Shown: positions 21,185 to 30,994, counted from the first letter of the stretch. The stretch: 64,000 nucleotides of DNA from VRUE01 sp963705635 (GCA_963705635.1 CAVPKH010000004.1:620001-684000), one strand, 5' to 3'. A program made the numbers and translations. The notes: generated by a model not told the origin, from the sequence alone.

Positions 21185-21817
21185 GTGCTTCGCGTGCTGA
21201 TCGCCGACGACCATGGAATCGTCCGCTCCGGGATGCGGCTGCTGCTGGAGCGCCAGCCGGACATCGAGGTGGTGGCGGAGGCCGCCGACGGCGCCGAGGC
21301 GCGGGAGCTGGCGGTGCGCGAGCGGCCCGACCTGGCGATCCTCGACGTCAAGATGCCGAAGCTGACCGGCCTGCAGGCGACCCGCGAGATCAAGCAGCAG
21401 GCGCCCGAGGTCTCGGTGCTGATCCTCTCCATGCACGACGACGAGCGCTACCTCTTCGAGGCGCTGAAGGCCGGCGCCTCCGGCTACGTGCTGAAGGCCC
21501 AGGCCGACACCGACCTGCTGGCGGCGATCCGGGCGGTCGAGCGCGGCGAGCCGTTCCTCACCCCCGAGGCGCAGCGAACGCTGATCAAGGACGTGCTCGA
21601 GCGCGGCTCCAGCGGCGAGGAGGAGCTGACGCCGCGCGAGGAGGAGATCGTCAAGCTGGTCGCCGAGGCGCACACGACTAAGCAGATCGCCGAGCTCCTC
21701 CACCTCTCCGAGAAGACGGTCGAGAACCACCGCGCCAACGCGATGCGAAAGCTCGGCATGCGCGACCGGGTCGAGCTGGTTCGCTACGCGATCCGCCGCG
21801 GCCTGATCGAGCCCTGA
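21185..21817 (+). CDS. NarL/FixJ-family response regulator
   Basis: 210 residues. Receiver domain: acidic pair LIADDHGIVRSG, phospho-acceptor Asp in PDLAILDVKMPKLTG, and the Lys of KAGASGYVLK. The C-terminal LuxR-type helix-turn-helix is LTPREEEIVKLVAEAHTTKQ followed by IAELLHLSEKTVENHRANAM. I use the GTG at 21185 (VLRVLIADDHG) because the receiver fold begins there; the longer frame upstream has no matching sequence. It is the probable partner of the kinase at 19339, separated from it by the AbiEi/DUF559 gene. Confidence 0.92.
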   Translation: MLRVLIADDHGIVRSGMRLLLERQPDIEVVAEAADGAEARELAVRERPDLAILDVKMPKLTGLQATREIKQQAPEVSVLILSMHDDERYLFEALKAGASGYVLKAQADTDLLAAIRAVERGEPFLTPEAQRTLIKDVLERGSSGEEELTPREEEIVKLVAEAHTTKQIAELLHLSEKTVENHRANAMRKLGMRDRVELVRYAIRRGLIEP

Positions 21818-21860
21818 GGCGGCCAAGCCGACGCCGCGGTTTTGATTGACTGAGCGGTCG

Positions 21861-23320
21861 ATGGAGGCCGCCACCGGAGAGTTCAGAGAGAAGCGCTGGC
21901 TGGCGCTGATCCTGCTCTGCTCGGCGCAGTTCGTCGTCGTCCTCGACGCCTCGATCGTCAACGTGGCGCTGCCGACGATCGGCAAGGCGCTCGACTTCTC
22001 CCAGGAGAACCTGCCCTGGGTGGTCAACGCCTACGTGCTCACCTTCGGCGGCTTCCTGCTGCTCGGCGGGCGCACCGCCGACCTGCTCGGGCGCCGGCGC
22101 GTCTTCATGGCGGGCCTGCTGCTGGTCGCCGTCGCCTCGCTCGCCGCCGGCTTCGCCGCCACCGAGGGGCAGCTGATCGCCGCGCGCGCGGCCCAGGGCC
22201 TCGGCGCCGCGATCATCTCCCCCGCCGCGCTCTCGATCGTCACCACCACCTTCAGCGACGGCTCGGAGCGCAACAAGGCGCTCGGGGTCTGGGGCGCGGT
22301 CGCCGGCTCCGGCGGCGCCGCCGGCGTCCTGCTCGGCGGCATCCTCACCGACGGCCTCGGCTGGGAGTGGGTGCTCTGGGTCAACGTGCCGGTCAGCCTG
22401 ATCGCCTTCGCGCTCTCGCCGCGACTGCTCGCCGAAACGCGGGCCGAGTCCGAGAAGCGCGTCTTCGACGTCGCCGGCGCGGTCACCGTCACCGCCGCGC
22501 TCTCGATCCTCGTCTACGCCCTGGTCGACGCCAACAACGCCGGCTGGGGCTCGACCCAGACGATCGGCCTGATGGCGCTCTCGCGTCGTGCTGATGGCGG
22601 CCTTCGTCGCGATCGAGCTGCGCGCCGCCAAGCCCCTGGTGCCCTTCTCGATCTTCCGCATCCGCACCCTGACCGGGGCCAACGTGGTCGGCCTGCTGGT
22701 CGGCGCCTCGCTCTTCTCGATGTTCTTCTTCATCTCCCTGTACATGCAGCAGGTGCTCGGCTACAGCGCGATCCACGCCGGCCTCTCCTACCTGCCGCTG
22801 GCCCTGGTGATCATGGCCTCGGCCGGCATCGCCTCGCAGCTGGTGACCAAGCTCGGCTACAAGCCGGTGCTCGCCGCCGGGCTGCTCTTCATCGTCATCG
22901 GCCTCGCCTGGTTCAGCCGGGTCTCGGTCGGCGGCAGCTTCACCACCGACATCCTCGGCCCCTCGCTGTTCGCCGCCGCCGGGCTCGGCTTCGCCTTCGT
23001 GACGACGACGATCGCCGCGGTCTCCGGGGTCGAGGAGAACGAGGCCGGCCTCGCCAGCGGACTGATCAACACCTCGCAGCAGATCGGCGGCGCGCTCGGC
23101 CTCGCGGTGCTCTCGGCGGTGGCGATCTCCGCCACCAGCGACGCGGTGCCCTCGGGCTCGAATCGACCTCAGCGCCCTGACCGAGGGCTTCCAGGCCGCC
23201 TTCCTCGGCGGCTCCCTGATCGCCCTGCTCGGCTTCGTGCTGACCCTGGTCCTGATCCGCGGCAGCGACAGCCGCGCCCACGTCGAGCTGGGCAAGGACG
23301 CGGCGACGGAAACCGCATAA
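21861..23320 (+). CDS. DHA2-family (EmrB/QacA-like) MFS drug exporter, frameshifted
   Basis: 485 residues after removing two inserted bases (near 22583 and 23156). Motif A is LLGGRTADLLGRRRVF and motif C-like GSGGAAGVLLGGILTDGLGW is present. About 14 hydrophobic segments are expected and seen, starting LALILLCSAQFVVVLDASIV, whose LD-x-SIVNVALP is the DHA2 hallmark. It is likely a proton-driven exporter; the substrate is not predictable. The ATG at 21861 is used; an in-frame TTG at 21846 would add five residues. Its TAA is directly followed by the SUF regulator's operator, so that regulator has its own promoter. Confidence 0.88.
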
Positions 23321-23340
23321 CCGACCGCTTCAGTAGGATT
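23321..23340 (+). promoter_or_regulatory. IscR/SufR-type operator and -10 region
   Basis: CCGACC-N5-AGTAGGATT lies 8 nt before the Rrf2 start codon and recurs with identical spacing before the Rieske gene at 29165-29184. It agrees at 14 of 17 core positions with the E. coli IscR type 1 site as I remember it (YYGACTRWWWYAGTCRR). TAGGAT within it can serve as a -10 box. This suggests autoregulation by the Rrf2 protein. Confidence 0.55.
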
Positions 23341-23348
23341 TAGGGAGC

Positions 23349-23828
23349 ATGCTGTTCTCGACCAAAGCCGAGTACGGGGTCCGCCTCATGGTCGAGCTGG
23401 GCCGCCAGCCCGGCTCGATGCCGATCTCGCTCAGCGCCGTCGCCGAGGCGGAGCGGCTGCCGCTCTCCTACCTCGAGCATCTGGTGGCGAAGCTGCGCAA
23501 GGCCGGCCTGGTCACCTCGACCCGCGGCGCGCACGGCGGCTACCGCCTGGCAAAGCCGGCGGAGGAGATCACGATGGACGCGGTCGTCGAGGCGCTGGAA
23601 GGGCAGATCGCCCCGATGGAGTGCTTCCACGACGCGCCCGACGGCAAAGTGCTCTGCTCGCACGAGGACGACGGCGACCGCGCCTGCGCGACCAAGCTGC
23701 TGTGGACGCGCGTGCAGGGCGGCGTCACCAAAGCCCTGTCCGGCACGACGCTGGCCGAGCTGGTGGAGTTCGGCGGCGGCTCTGAGCCACGGGCCGAGCG
23801 ACGCGCGCCGGTCGGCACCGCCGCCTGA
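23349..23828 (+). CDS. Rrf2-family iron-sulfur regulator of the SUF genes
   Basis: 159 residues. The winged helix begins MLFSTKAEYGVRLMVEL and includes LPLSYLEHLVAKLRKAGLV and RGAHGGYRLAKP, the standard Rrf2 pattern. Three Cys at about 92, 102 and 112 (MECFHD, VLCSHED, DRACATK) are placed as in cluster-binding Rrf2 proteins (IscR, SufR type), although the gaps (10 and 9 residues) are longer than in IscR. In this position, directly before sufC, it most likely senses Fe-S status and represses suf genes. A matching operator lies just upstream. GGGAG lies only 1-2 nt before the ATG, so translation may be nearly leaderless. Confidence 0.9.
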   Translation: MLFSTKAEYGVRLMVELGRQPGSMPISLSAVAEAERLPLSYLEHLVAKLRKAGLVTSTRGAHGGYRLAKPAEEITMDAVVEALEGQIAPMECFHDAPDGKVLCSHEDDGDRACATKLLWTRVQGGVTKALSGTTLAELVEFGGGSEPRAERRAPVGTAA

Positions 23829-23863
23829 CGCGCCCGACCTTCAAAACCAGAAACGGAGTGAAA

Positions 23864-24634
<771 letters not shown>

Positions 24635-24646
24635 CCTCGGGGAAGC

Positions 24647-25919
24647 ATGGAGCCGACGACGACAAAGAGCTCCTCTCCCCCTCGGCCGTTCCCGATCGAG
24701 AAGGTCCGCGCCGCCTTTCCCGCCTGGAGCGGGAGGTCAACGGGCAAGCCGGTCGCCTACCTCGACAGCGGCGCCAGCTCCCAGCGGGTGCTGGCCTCGA
24801 TCCAGGCGGTCGACCGCTACGAGCGCTCCCACCACTCCAACGTCCACCGCGGCTCGCACACGCTCTCGGCCGAGGCGACGGCGGCCTACGAGGGGGCGCG
24901 GGCGACGGTCGCCGACCACCTCGGCGCCGCCGACCGGCGCGAGGTCGTCTTCGTCCGCAACGCGACCGAGGCGATCAACCTGGTCGCGCGCGCCTGGGGC
25001 GACGCCAACGTCGGCGAGGGCGACCGCATCGTCCTCACCGAGATGGAGCACCACTCCAACATCGTCCCCTGGCAGCAGCTGGCCGAGCGGGTCGGGGCGG
25101 AGATCGACTGGGCGCCGGTCACCGACGAGGGCCTGCTCGACATGGACGCCTTCGCGGCGCTGCTCGAGCGCGGGCCGAAGCTCGTCGCCGTCACCCACGT
25201 CTCCAACGTGCTCGGCACCGAGAACCCGCTGGCCGAGATCTCGCGGCTGGCCCACGAGGCCGGCGCGCTGGTCCTCGCCGACGGCGCCCAGGGCGCGCCG
25301 AAGATGGCGGTCGACGTCGCCGAGCTGGGCGTCGACTTCTACGCCCTGACCGGGCACAAGCTCTACGCGCCGACCGGGATCGGGGCGCTCTGGGGCCGGC
25401 TCGACCTGCTGCGGGCGATGCCGCCCTTCCTCGGCGGCGGCTCGATGATCCGCAAGGTGACCCGCGAGGGCACGACCTACGCCGACCCGCCCGCCCGCTT
25501 CGAGGCGGGCACGCCGGCGATCGCGCAGGCGATCGGCATGGCCTCGGCGCTGCGCTGGCTCGACGGGCTCGGGATGGACGCGGTGCTGGAGCACGAGCGC
25601 CAGATCACCGACTACGCGCTTGGGCGACTGACGCGAGGTGCCGGGCCTGCGCGTCTTCGGCCCGCCCCGCGGTCCCGAGCGGATCGGCCCGGTCTCCTTC
25701 GAGCTCGAGGGCGTCCACGCCCACGACGTCTCCGAGATCCTCGACCGCCACGGCGTCGCCGTCCGCGCCGGCCACCACTGCGCCCAGGTGCTGATGGACC
25801 GCCTCGGCGTCGCCGCCACCGCCCGCGCCAGCTTCGGCGTCTACACGACCCCCGAGGAGATCGACCGCCTGGTCGAGGGCCTCCACGACGCCCGCAAGGT
25901 CTTCGGCCTCGCCAGCTAG
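24647..25919 (+). CDS. sufS: Cysteine desulfurase SufS, frameshifted
   Basis: 423 residues once an inserted C near 25636 is removed. This class II, PLP-dependent enzyme takes sulfur from cysteine and passes it to SufU. PLP-binding Lys is in ALTGHKLYAPTGIG; ADGAQG and the HHSN motif are present. The catalytic Cys is in VRAGHHCAQVLM, which lies after the frameshift, so the uncorrected frame would lack it. A second anomaly is at about 24720-24755: residues WSGRSTG stand where the family has L-x-RE-V-N-G, and a lost C plus an extra G a few codons later restore LEREVNGKPVAYLDS. Expressed with sufC. Confidence 0.93.
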
Positions 25920-25920
25920 C

Positions 25921-25969
25921 CACGCGAATCAAGTTCTCCAGCTATTTCATAGAGAACTTGATTCGCGTG
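25921..25969. repeat. Dispersed palindromic repeat, copy 1
   Basis: Perfect 18-bp arms CACGCGAATCAAGTTCTC and GAGAACTTGATTCGCGTG with a 13-nt loop CAGCTATTTCATA. It begins directly after the sufS stop and sits between the convergent sufS and SanA-like genes, where it could also end transcription from both sides. A second copy at 38897-38945 matches at 45 of 49 positions. Confidence 0.9.
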
Positions 25970-25978
25970 CCGCTTGAA

Positions 25979-26710
25979 TCAGCTGCTGGGTGAGCCGGCG
26001 GGCGGTGTGCCGGGCGGCGGCGACGGGCCCCAGCTGACGCGGCCGTCATCGCCGCTGATCGGGATCGACGGCCCGCCCATCGCGGGGGTGTCGAGCGTCG
26101 TGTCGGCTACCGCCTTGACCCGGGCGAGCAGCTCACGGACAGTGCTCTTCTTGCCCTGGAAGCCCCAAGGGTGAAGATCGGCGGTGAGCCCGGTTGCGTC
26201 GATCCCGGCGGCGTCGGCGAGATAGAGGGCGCGTGGCATGTGAAAGCCCTGAGTGACGACGACCGCGTCTCGCACGCCGAAGACGCCGCGGGCGCGAACC
26301 ATCGTCGCCCAGGTATCGAGGCCCGCGTGGTCCTCGAAGATCACCTGCGGCGGGATGCCGGCTTGGACCAGCGCCTTGCGCATCGTGTCGGGCTCGTCGT
26401 AGGCCCAGGTGTGATGGTCGCCGGAGACGAGGATCCGATCGACCTTGCCGGCCCGCCACAGCGCCTCCGCCTGACGCACGCGGTCGGCGAGCATCGGGCT
26501 CATCCGACCGCTCGGCATGACCAGCGCTCCGGGCACGATTGCGACCTGCGCGTGGGGCACCTTGGCGACGTCGGCGGTCGCCTCTCCCTCAGTGCTGAGC
26601 AAGACGTAGGCGTTGGAGAGGCCGACCACGGCGACGAGCGCCGCGCTCCCGGCCAGGGCCACCTTCGACAGGCGCGGCCAGCGCCTCACCGGGTGCATCA
26701 GCTTCCGCAT
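25979..26710 (-). CDS. SanA/YdcF-like DUF218 membrane-anchored protein
   Basis: 243 residues. One N-terminal membrane anchor (VALAGSAALVAVVGLSNAYV) precedes a DUF218 domain: AIVPGALVMPSG.MSPMLADRV, ILVSGDHHTWAYDEPDTM, FEDHAGLDTWATMVRA and VVTQGFHMPRALYLA. The SanA branch is linked to envelope barrier function (vancomycin exclusion in E. coli); the biochemical role is not settled. The tail is Pro/Gly-rich and low complexity. It is convergent with sufS and starts about 50 nt from the divergent esterase gene. Confidence 0.85.
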   Translation of the reverse strand: MRKLMHPVRRWPRLSKVALAGSAALVAVVGLSNAYVLLSTEGEATADVAKVPHAQVAIVPGALVMPSGRMSPMLADRVRQAEALWRAGKVDRILVSGDHHTWAYDEPDTMRKALVQAGIPPQVIFEDHAGLDTWATMVRARGVFGVRDAVVVTQGFHMPRALYLADAAGIDATGLTADLHPWGFQGKKSTVRELLARVKAVADTTLDTPAMGGPSIPISGDDGRVSWGPSPPPGTPPAGSPSS

Positions 26711-26758
26711 CGTTCCCGCACGGGCGCCAAGGTAGCAGGGCCCGACTACGCTTCAGGC

Positions 26759-27658
26759 GTGAAGGAGCGGGACGCAAGGGCACCCGGCAGGCGCCCGCGC
26801 CGCCCGTCCCAGCGGCAGATCCGCCGCCGCAGACGGGTCGCCATCGCACTCGCGGCGCTGGCTGCAATCGCGGTCGTCTACGCGGTGCTCGCCGCGACGC
26901 TGCTCGCGCCGGCCGATACCCACGGCGCCAAGGTCATCGACCTGAACGTCCACAGCAAGGCGGTCGGCGAGGACCTGGCCGTCTCGGTGGTCATCCCTTC
27001 TGGAGACGCTCCTCAGCACCGGCCCCTCCTCGTCTTCCTGCACGGCAGGGGAGGCTCTCCCGACGACTCCACCGAAGACGAAGCGATGTTCGCAGCGCTG
27101 GCCCGGCTCGGCAAGCGGGCGCCGATCATCGCCTTCCCCTATGGAGGCGACCACGGCTACTGGCACGACCGCGCCGAAGGCGACTGGGCGACGTACGTGA
27201 TGGAGGAAGTGATCCCGCAGGCCGCGCGTGCCTCGGGGGCCGACGCGAGCCGGGTCGCGATCGGCGGCATCTCGATGGGCGGCTTCGGCGCCTACGACAT
27301 CGCCCTCCACGACCCCGGCCGCTTCTGCGCCGTCGGCGGCCACTCCCCTGCCCTCTGGCTGCGTGGCGCCGACACGGCCCCGGAAGCCTTCGACGACGCC
27401 GAAGACTTCGAGCGCAACGACGTGATCGCGACGGTCCAGAACGACCCAAGCGCCTTCGGTGACATCCCGATCTGGAACGACGCCGGCAACGAAGACCCCT
27501 TCCTGATCTCAGACGTGCGCTTCGACGAAGCGCTTCAAGCCGGCGGCGCAAACCTCACGGCGCATACCTGGCCAGGCGGCCACGAGGGCAGCTACTGGGA
27601 CCGCCACTGGAACGCCTATCTCCGCTTCTATGCCAACGCGTTGGCGAGCTGCAGATAG
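26759..27658 (+). CDS. Alpha/beta-hydrolase esterase, membrane-anchored or secreted
   Basis: 299 residues from the GTG at 26759 (VKERDARAPGRR). A very basic N-terminus (RRPRRPSQRQIRRRRR) leads into one hydrophobic segment (VAIALAALAAIAVVYAVLAA), so the enzyme is anchored outside or exported. The fold resembles esterase D-type proteins: oxyanion region LVFLHGRGG, nucleophile elbow GISMGGFGAYD (Ser about 171), acid region DAGNEDPFLISDVRF and catalytic His in WPGGHEGSYWDRHW. The substrate is unknown. A hairpin follows the stop codon. Confidence 0.85.
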   Translation: MKERDARAPGRRPRRPSQRQIRRRRRVAIALAALAAIAVVYAVLAATLLAPADTHGAKVIDLNVHSKAVGEDLAVSVVIPSGDAPQHRPLLVFLHGRGGSPDDSTEDEAMFAALARLGKRAPIIAFPYGGDHGYWHDRAEGDWATYVMEEVIPQAARASGADASRVAIGGISMGGFGAYDIALHDPGRFCAVGGHSPALWLRGADTAPEAFDDAEDFERNDVIATVQNDPSAFGDIPIWNDAGNEDPFLISDVRFDEALQAGGANLTAHTWPGGHEGSYWDRHWNAYLRFYANALASCR

Positions 27659-27680
27659 CCACCCCAGGGCAGCACCAACC

Positions 27681-27731
27681 CGAACTGCATCAAATTCCCT
27701 ACCTGCCAGATTGGGAATTCAATGCAGTTCG
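27681..27731. repeat. Long intergenic hairpin after the esterase gene
   Basis: Arms CGAACTGCATCAAATTCCC and GGGAATTCAATGCAGTTCG pair at 17 of 19 positions around a 13-nt loop. It lies 22 nt after the esterase stop and 29 nt before sufU. Size matches the palindromes at 25921 and 38897 though the sequence differs. Probable transcription punctuation or a related mobile palindrome. Confidence 0.7.
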
Positions 27732-27760
27732 CGGAGTTGGCGCTGCGCTAGCCTCGCTTT

Positions 27761-28186
27761 ATGGACGAGCTCTACCGCGACCAGATCCTCGAGCACTACA
27801 AGCGGCCGCATAACTTCGGCCGCCTGGACGAGCCCGACCTCGAGTTCGAGGACACCAACCCGTTCTGCGGCGACGAGCAGCATGTGACGATCCGGCTCGA
27901 CGAGGAGGGCCGGGTCGCCGAGATCGCCTTCGACGGCAAAGGCTGCGCGATCTCGACCGCGGCGACCTCGCTGCTGACCGATGAGCTGGCCGGCAAGACT
28001 CGCGAGGAGCTGCTGCACCTGCCCAAGGAGTTCGTGCTCGAGCTGCTCGGCATCGACATCTCGGCGACGCGGATGAAGTGCGCGATGCTGGGCCTCAAGG
28101 TGGTCAAGAGCGCCAGCCTCGGCCAGCCGGCCGAATGGGAGGACGAGGGCGAGGTCGGCAACCCCAGCGAAGCGCCGGCGATCTAG
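27761..28186 (+). CDS. sufU: SUF sulfur-transfer protein SufU
   Basis: 141 residues, typical length. The N-terminus MDELYRDQILEHYKRPHNFG is the family signature. Zinc/sulfur-acceptor residues are C36 (NPFCGDEQ), C62 (GKGCAIST) and C107 (RMKCAMLG), with the acidic residue at FCGD. SufU accepts persulfide from SufS and feeds the SufBCD scaffold. In most Actinobacteria it directly follows sufS; here two unrelated genes and two hairpins lie between them, so it is probably transcribed separately. Upstream, GCTAGCCTCGCTTTATGG offers no strong ribosome site. Confidence 0.95.
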   Translation: MDELYRDQILEHYKRPHNFGRLDEPDLEFEDTNPFCGDEQHVTIRLDEEGRVAEIAFDGKGCAISTAATSLLTDELAGKTREELLHLPKEFVLELLGIDISATRMKCAMLGLKVVKSASLGQPAEWEDEGEVGNPSEAPAI

Positions 28187-28195
28187 CCCGGCTCA

Positions 28196-28243
28196 GCGCA
28201 TCCGACGTTCACCCCACCAGAGCGGGGTCAATATCGGATGCGC
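28196..28243. repeat. Hairpin between convergent sufU and VOC genes
   Basis: Arms GCGCATCCGACGTTCACCCC and GGGGTCAATATCGGATGCGC pair at 17 of 20 positions with an 8-nt loop. It sits 9 nt after the sufU stop and between two convergent genes, so a bidirectional terminator is the simplest reading. Confidence 0.7.
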
Positions 28244-28278
28244 CCGATCTCGGCGCGTGTCAGGAGGCCCCGGCCGCT

Positions 28279-29056
28279 TCAGCTGAGGGCGATAGCGGCG
28301 AAGCTGGCGCCGTGGGGGTCGACGAGGATCGCGAAACGGCCGGCGGGGACCTCCATCGGCGGGACCATGACGCTGCCGCCCCGCTCGGTTGCCTGCGCGA
28401 CGGTCGCGTCGGTGTCCTCGACCGCGAAGTAGACCTGCCAGTGGGCCGGGATCTCGTCGGGCACGCCACGCTCGGTCATGTTGAGGATGCCGCCGACCAT
28501 GTCCTCGCCGAGCTTGATCGTCGTGTAGGTGCCCGCCTCGCCCATGTCGTTGTCTTCGAAGGCCCAGCCGAAGACCGCGCCGTAGAACGCCTTGGCGCCC
28601 TCCAGGTCGCGCGTGTTGAGCTCGTTCCAGGCAAGAGCGCCGGGCTCGTTGACGACGCCCGCGCCGGGGAACGTTCCCGGCTGCCAGATGCCGAAGACCG
28701 CGCCGGTCGGGTCGGCGAAGACCGCCATCGTGCCGAGGTCCATCACGTCCATCGGCTCGGCGATCACGCTGCCGCCGGCCTCGCTGACCGCGGCAGCGGT
28801 TGCCGTCGGCATCCGCGACCGAGACGTAGGTGGTCCAGGCTGGCGGCTGGCCCTCCTGCATCAGCGGCATCATCCCGACGACGTCCGCCCCGTTCTTCGT
28901 CGCCCGACGGTAGCCGCCGGTCTGCTCGATGTTTTCGGACTCCGGCACCTCCCAGCCGAAGAGGGCGCCGTAGAACTCGATCGACGCATCGAGGTCGGGT
29001 GAGCCCAGGTCGACCCAGCACGGGGTTCCAGGCGTGTAGCTCCTTCTCTCGCTCAT
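28279..29056 (-). CDS. Two-domain VOC (glyoxalase-fold) protein, frameshifted
   Basis: 258 residues after removing one inserted base near 28799. ATG at 29056 with GGAG 7 nt upstream. Two glyoxalase-fold repeats are visible: GTPCWVDLGSPDLDASIEFY...ALFGWE, and GALAWNELNTRDLEGAKAFY...AVFGWAF. Each ends with a FADPTGAVFGIWQ / LVDPHGASFAAI-type strand. The family includes glyoxalases and bleomycin-binding proteins; this two-domain type is common in Actinobacteria with unknown substrate. It is divergent from the Rieske-sufBD unit. Confidence 0.88.
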
Positions 29057-29140
29057 GCGTCGCTCCAATCGTCGAAGTTCGTCCGCCGATCCTCTCATCC
29101 TCGAGATGGCGCGGGTCAAATGCTTGTTACGGTGCCTGGG

Positions 29141-29184
29141 CCGAGCAGGCTCGGTCGCTAAAATCCGACCTTAGAAGTAGGATT
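29141..29184 (+). promoter_or_regulatory. Divergent control region: dyad plus IscR-type operator
   Basis: CCGACC-N5-AGTAGGATT at 29165-29184 repeats the motif before the Rrf2 gene with the same spacing. Here it also reads as AATCCGAC-N7-GTAGGATT, an inverted repeat with one mismatch. TAGGAT (29178-29183) can be the -10 of the Rieske-sufB-sufD transcript. A separate perfect dyad CCGAGC-AG-GCTCGG (29141-29154) lies just upstream, within the region shared with the divergent VOC gene. Confidence 0.5.
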
Positions 29185-29227
29185 AAGTCTCAACCCGCAC
29201 TAAATCGCCGCGGGAGCGCCGATTCCC

Positions 29228-29558
29228 TTGCCAGATACCGCTGGAACATCCATCTCCGTCTGCCCTGCTCGCCGAGCTGCCGCCCGGAGCCATGCGGCTG
29301 GTCGAGCACGAGGGACGCAAGATCGGCGTCTTCAACTGCGAGGGGACGCTGTACGCGATCGAGGATCGCTGCTCCCACGACGACGGGCCGCTCGCCGAGG
29401 GCGAGTTCGACCCGGCGACCTGCACCGTCGAGTGCCCCCGTCACGGCTCGCTCTTCGACCTGACCACCGGCAGGCCGAAGACGCTCCCCGCTTTCGCCCC
29501 GGTGCAGACGTTCACGGCGGCCGTCGTGGACGACACGATCACCCTGGAGGTCGACTGA
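29228..29558 (+). CDS. Rieske-type [2Fe-2S] ferredoxin of the SUF operon, frameshifted
   Basis: 109 residues after removing one extra C near 29263. The TTG at 29228 gives MPDTAGTSISVC, and the corrected frame continues LLAELPPGAMRLVEHEG. The cluster ligands are in DRCSHDDGPL (C, H) and VECPRHGSLFDL (C, H), the two classical Rieske boxes; GRPKTLPAF follows. Small Rieske proteins of this kind occur in actinobacterial suf operons, perhaps as electron donor or cluster carrier. The stop is two bases before the sufB ATG, so translation is probably coupled. An internal ATG at 29292 would omit about 20 N-terminal residues. Confidence 0.85.
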
Positions 29559-29560
29559 CC

Positions 29561-30994
29561 ATGGCTACACCCGAGGTCGTAGCAGAGAAAAGAGAGCTCG
29601 CCGGCATCAACGCCGACTACAAGGAGAAGTTCGGCTTCCACGACTCCGAGTCGGGCTACGCCTACAAGGCGCCGAAGGGCCTCTCGCGCGAGATCGTCGA
29701 ATCGATCTCCGACTACAAGGACGAGCCGCAGTGGATGCGCGACTTCCGCCTCAAGGCGCTGGAGCACTTCTACTCGCGCCCGACCCCGAAATGGGGCGGC
29801 GACCTCGACCAGATCGACTTCGACGACATCCACTACTTCGTCCGCGCCTCGGAGAAGAACAGCCGCGACTGGAGCGAGGTCCCCGAGGACATCAAGAACA
29901 CCTTCGACCGGCTCGGCATCCCCGAGGCGGAGCGCAAATTCCTCTCCGGAGTCGGCGCCCAGTACGAGTCCGAGGTCGTCTACCACCAGGTCAACGAGAA
30001 GCTCGAGGCCCAGGGCGTGATCTTCACCGACATGGACACGGCGCTGCGCGAGCACGAGGACCTGCTGCGCGAGTACTGGGCGACGATCATCCCGGCCAAC
30101 GACAACAAGCTGGCGGCGCTCAACTCGGCCGTCTGGTCGGGCGGCTCCTTCGTCTACGTGCCGGCCGGGGTCAAGGTCGAGATGCCGCTGCAGGCCTACT
30201 TCCGGATCAACACCGAGAACATGGGCCAGTTCGAGCGCACGCTGATCATCGCCGAGGAGGGCGCCGACGTCCACTACATCGAGGGCTGCACGGCGCCGGT
30301 CTACTCCAGTGACTCGCTGCACTCCGCCGTGGTCGAGATCTGCGCCAAGCCGAGCTCGCGGGTCCGCTACACGACGGTGCAGAACTGGTCGCAGAACGTC
30401 TTCAACCTGGTCACCAAGCGCGCCGTCGCGCACGAGAAGGCGACGATGGAGTGGGTCGACTGCAACCTCGGCTCGAAGCTGACGATGAAGTACCCGTCGA
30501 TCTACCTGATGGGCCCCGAAGCCCACGGCGAGATCCTCTCGATCGCCTTCGCCGGCGACGGCCAGCACCAGGACGCCGGCGGCAAGATCATCCACGCGGC
30601 GCCGCGCACCTCCTCCTCGATCTTCTCCAAGTCGATCTCCAAGGACGGCGGCCGGGCGACCTACCGCGGCCTGCTGGAAATCGCCGACGGGGCGACCGAG
30701 TCCCGCTCCAAGGTCGTCTGCGACGCGCTGCTGCTCGACGAGGACTCGCGCTCGGACACCTACCCGACGATCCGCATCGACGAGAACGACGCCGACGTCG
30801 GCCACGAGGCGACCGTCTCCAAGATCGGCGACGAGCAGCTCTTCTACCTGCAGAGCCGCGGCCTCGACGAGGAGGAGGCCTCGAAGATGATCGTCAACGG
30901 CTTCATCGAGCCGGTGACCAAGGAGCTGCCGATGGAGTACGCGGTCGAGCTCAACCGCTTGATCGAGCTGCAGATGGAGGGCTCGATTGGCTGA
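29561..30994 (+). CDS. sufB: SUF scaffold protein SufB
   Basis: 477 residues, normal length, intact. Recognisable SufB features: YKEKFGFHDSE, the SVWSGGSFVYVP-type segment (here NSAVWSGGSFVYVPAGVKVE), QAYFRINTENMGQFERT, ADVHYIEGCTAP (with a conserved Cys), RYTTVQNWSQNVFNL and the C-terminal ARTSSSI-like AAPRTSSSIFSKS. SufB with SufD and SufC forms the scaffold where Fe-S clusters are built. The ATG at 29561 follows the Rieske stop by two bases. The sufD start overlaps the end of this gene by 8 nt. Confidence 0.96.
   Translation: MATPEVVAEKRELAGINADYKEKFGFHDSESGYAYKAPKGLSREIVESISDYKDEPQWMRDFRLKALEHFYSRPTPKWGGDLDQIDFDDIHYFVRASEKNSRDWSEVPEDIKNTFDRLGIPEAERKFLSGVGAQYESEVVYHQVNEKLEAQGVIFTDMDTALREHEDLLREYWATIIPANDNKLAALNSAVWSGGSFVYVPAGVKVEMPLQAYFRINTENMGQFERTLIIAEEGADVHYIEGCTAPVYSSDSLHSAVVEICAKPSSRVRYTTVQNWSQNVFNLVTKRAVAHEKATMEWVDCNLGSKLTMKYPSIYLMGPEAHGEILSIAFAGDGQHQDAGGKIIHAAPRTSSSIFSKSISKDGGRATYRGLLEIADGATESRSKVVCDALLLDEDSRSDTYPTIRIDENDADVGHEATVSKIGDEQLFYLQSRGLDEEEASKMIVNGFIEPVTKELPMEYAVELNRLIELQMEGSIG

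Noticed and set aside
20219..22027. A 602-codon minus-strand open frame
   Set aside because: Only the part up to 21124 resembles known proteins; the rest is the antisense of the response regulator and MFS genes in GC-rich DNA.
29141..29154. CCGAGC-AG-GCTCGG as a terminator hairpin
   Set aside because: A two-base loop cannot form a stable hairpin; it is kept only as a possible protein-binding dyad.
29228..30994. A 588-codon open frame that looks like a Rieske-SufB fusion
   Set aside because: The middle of the frame does not encode the Rieske boxes; an extra C near 29263 puts the Rieske N-terminus into the sufB frame. Rieske and sufB are separate genes with a stop and ATG two bases apart.
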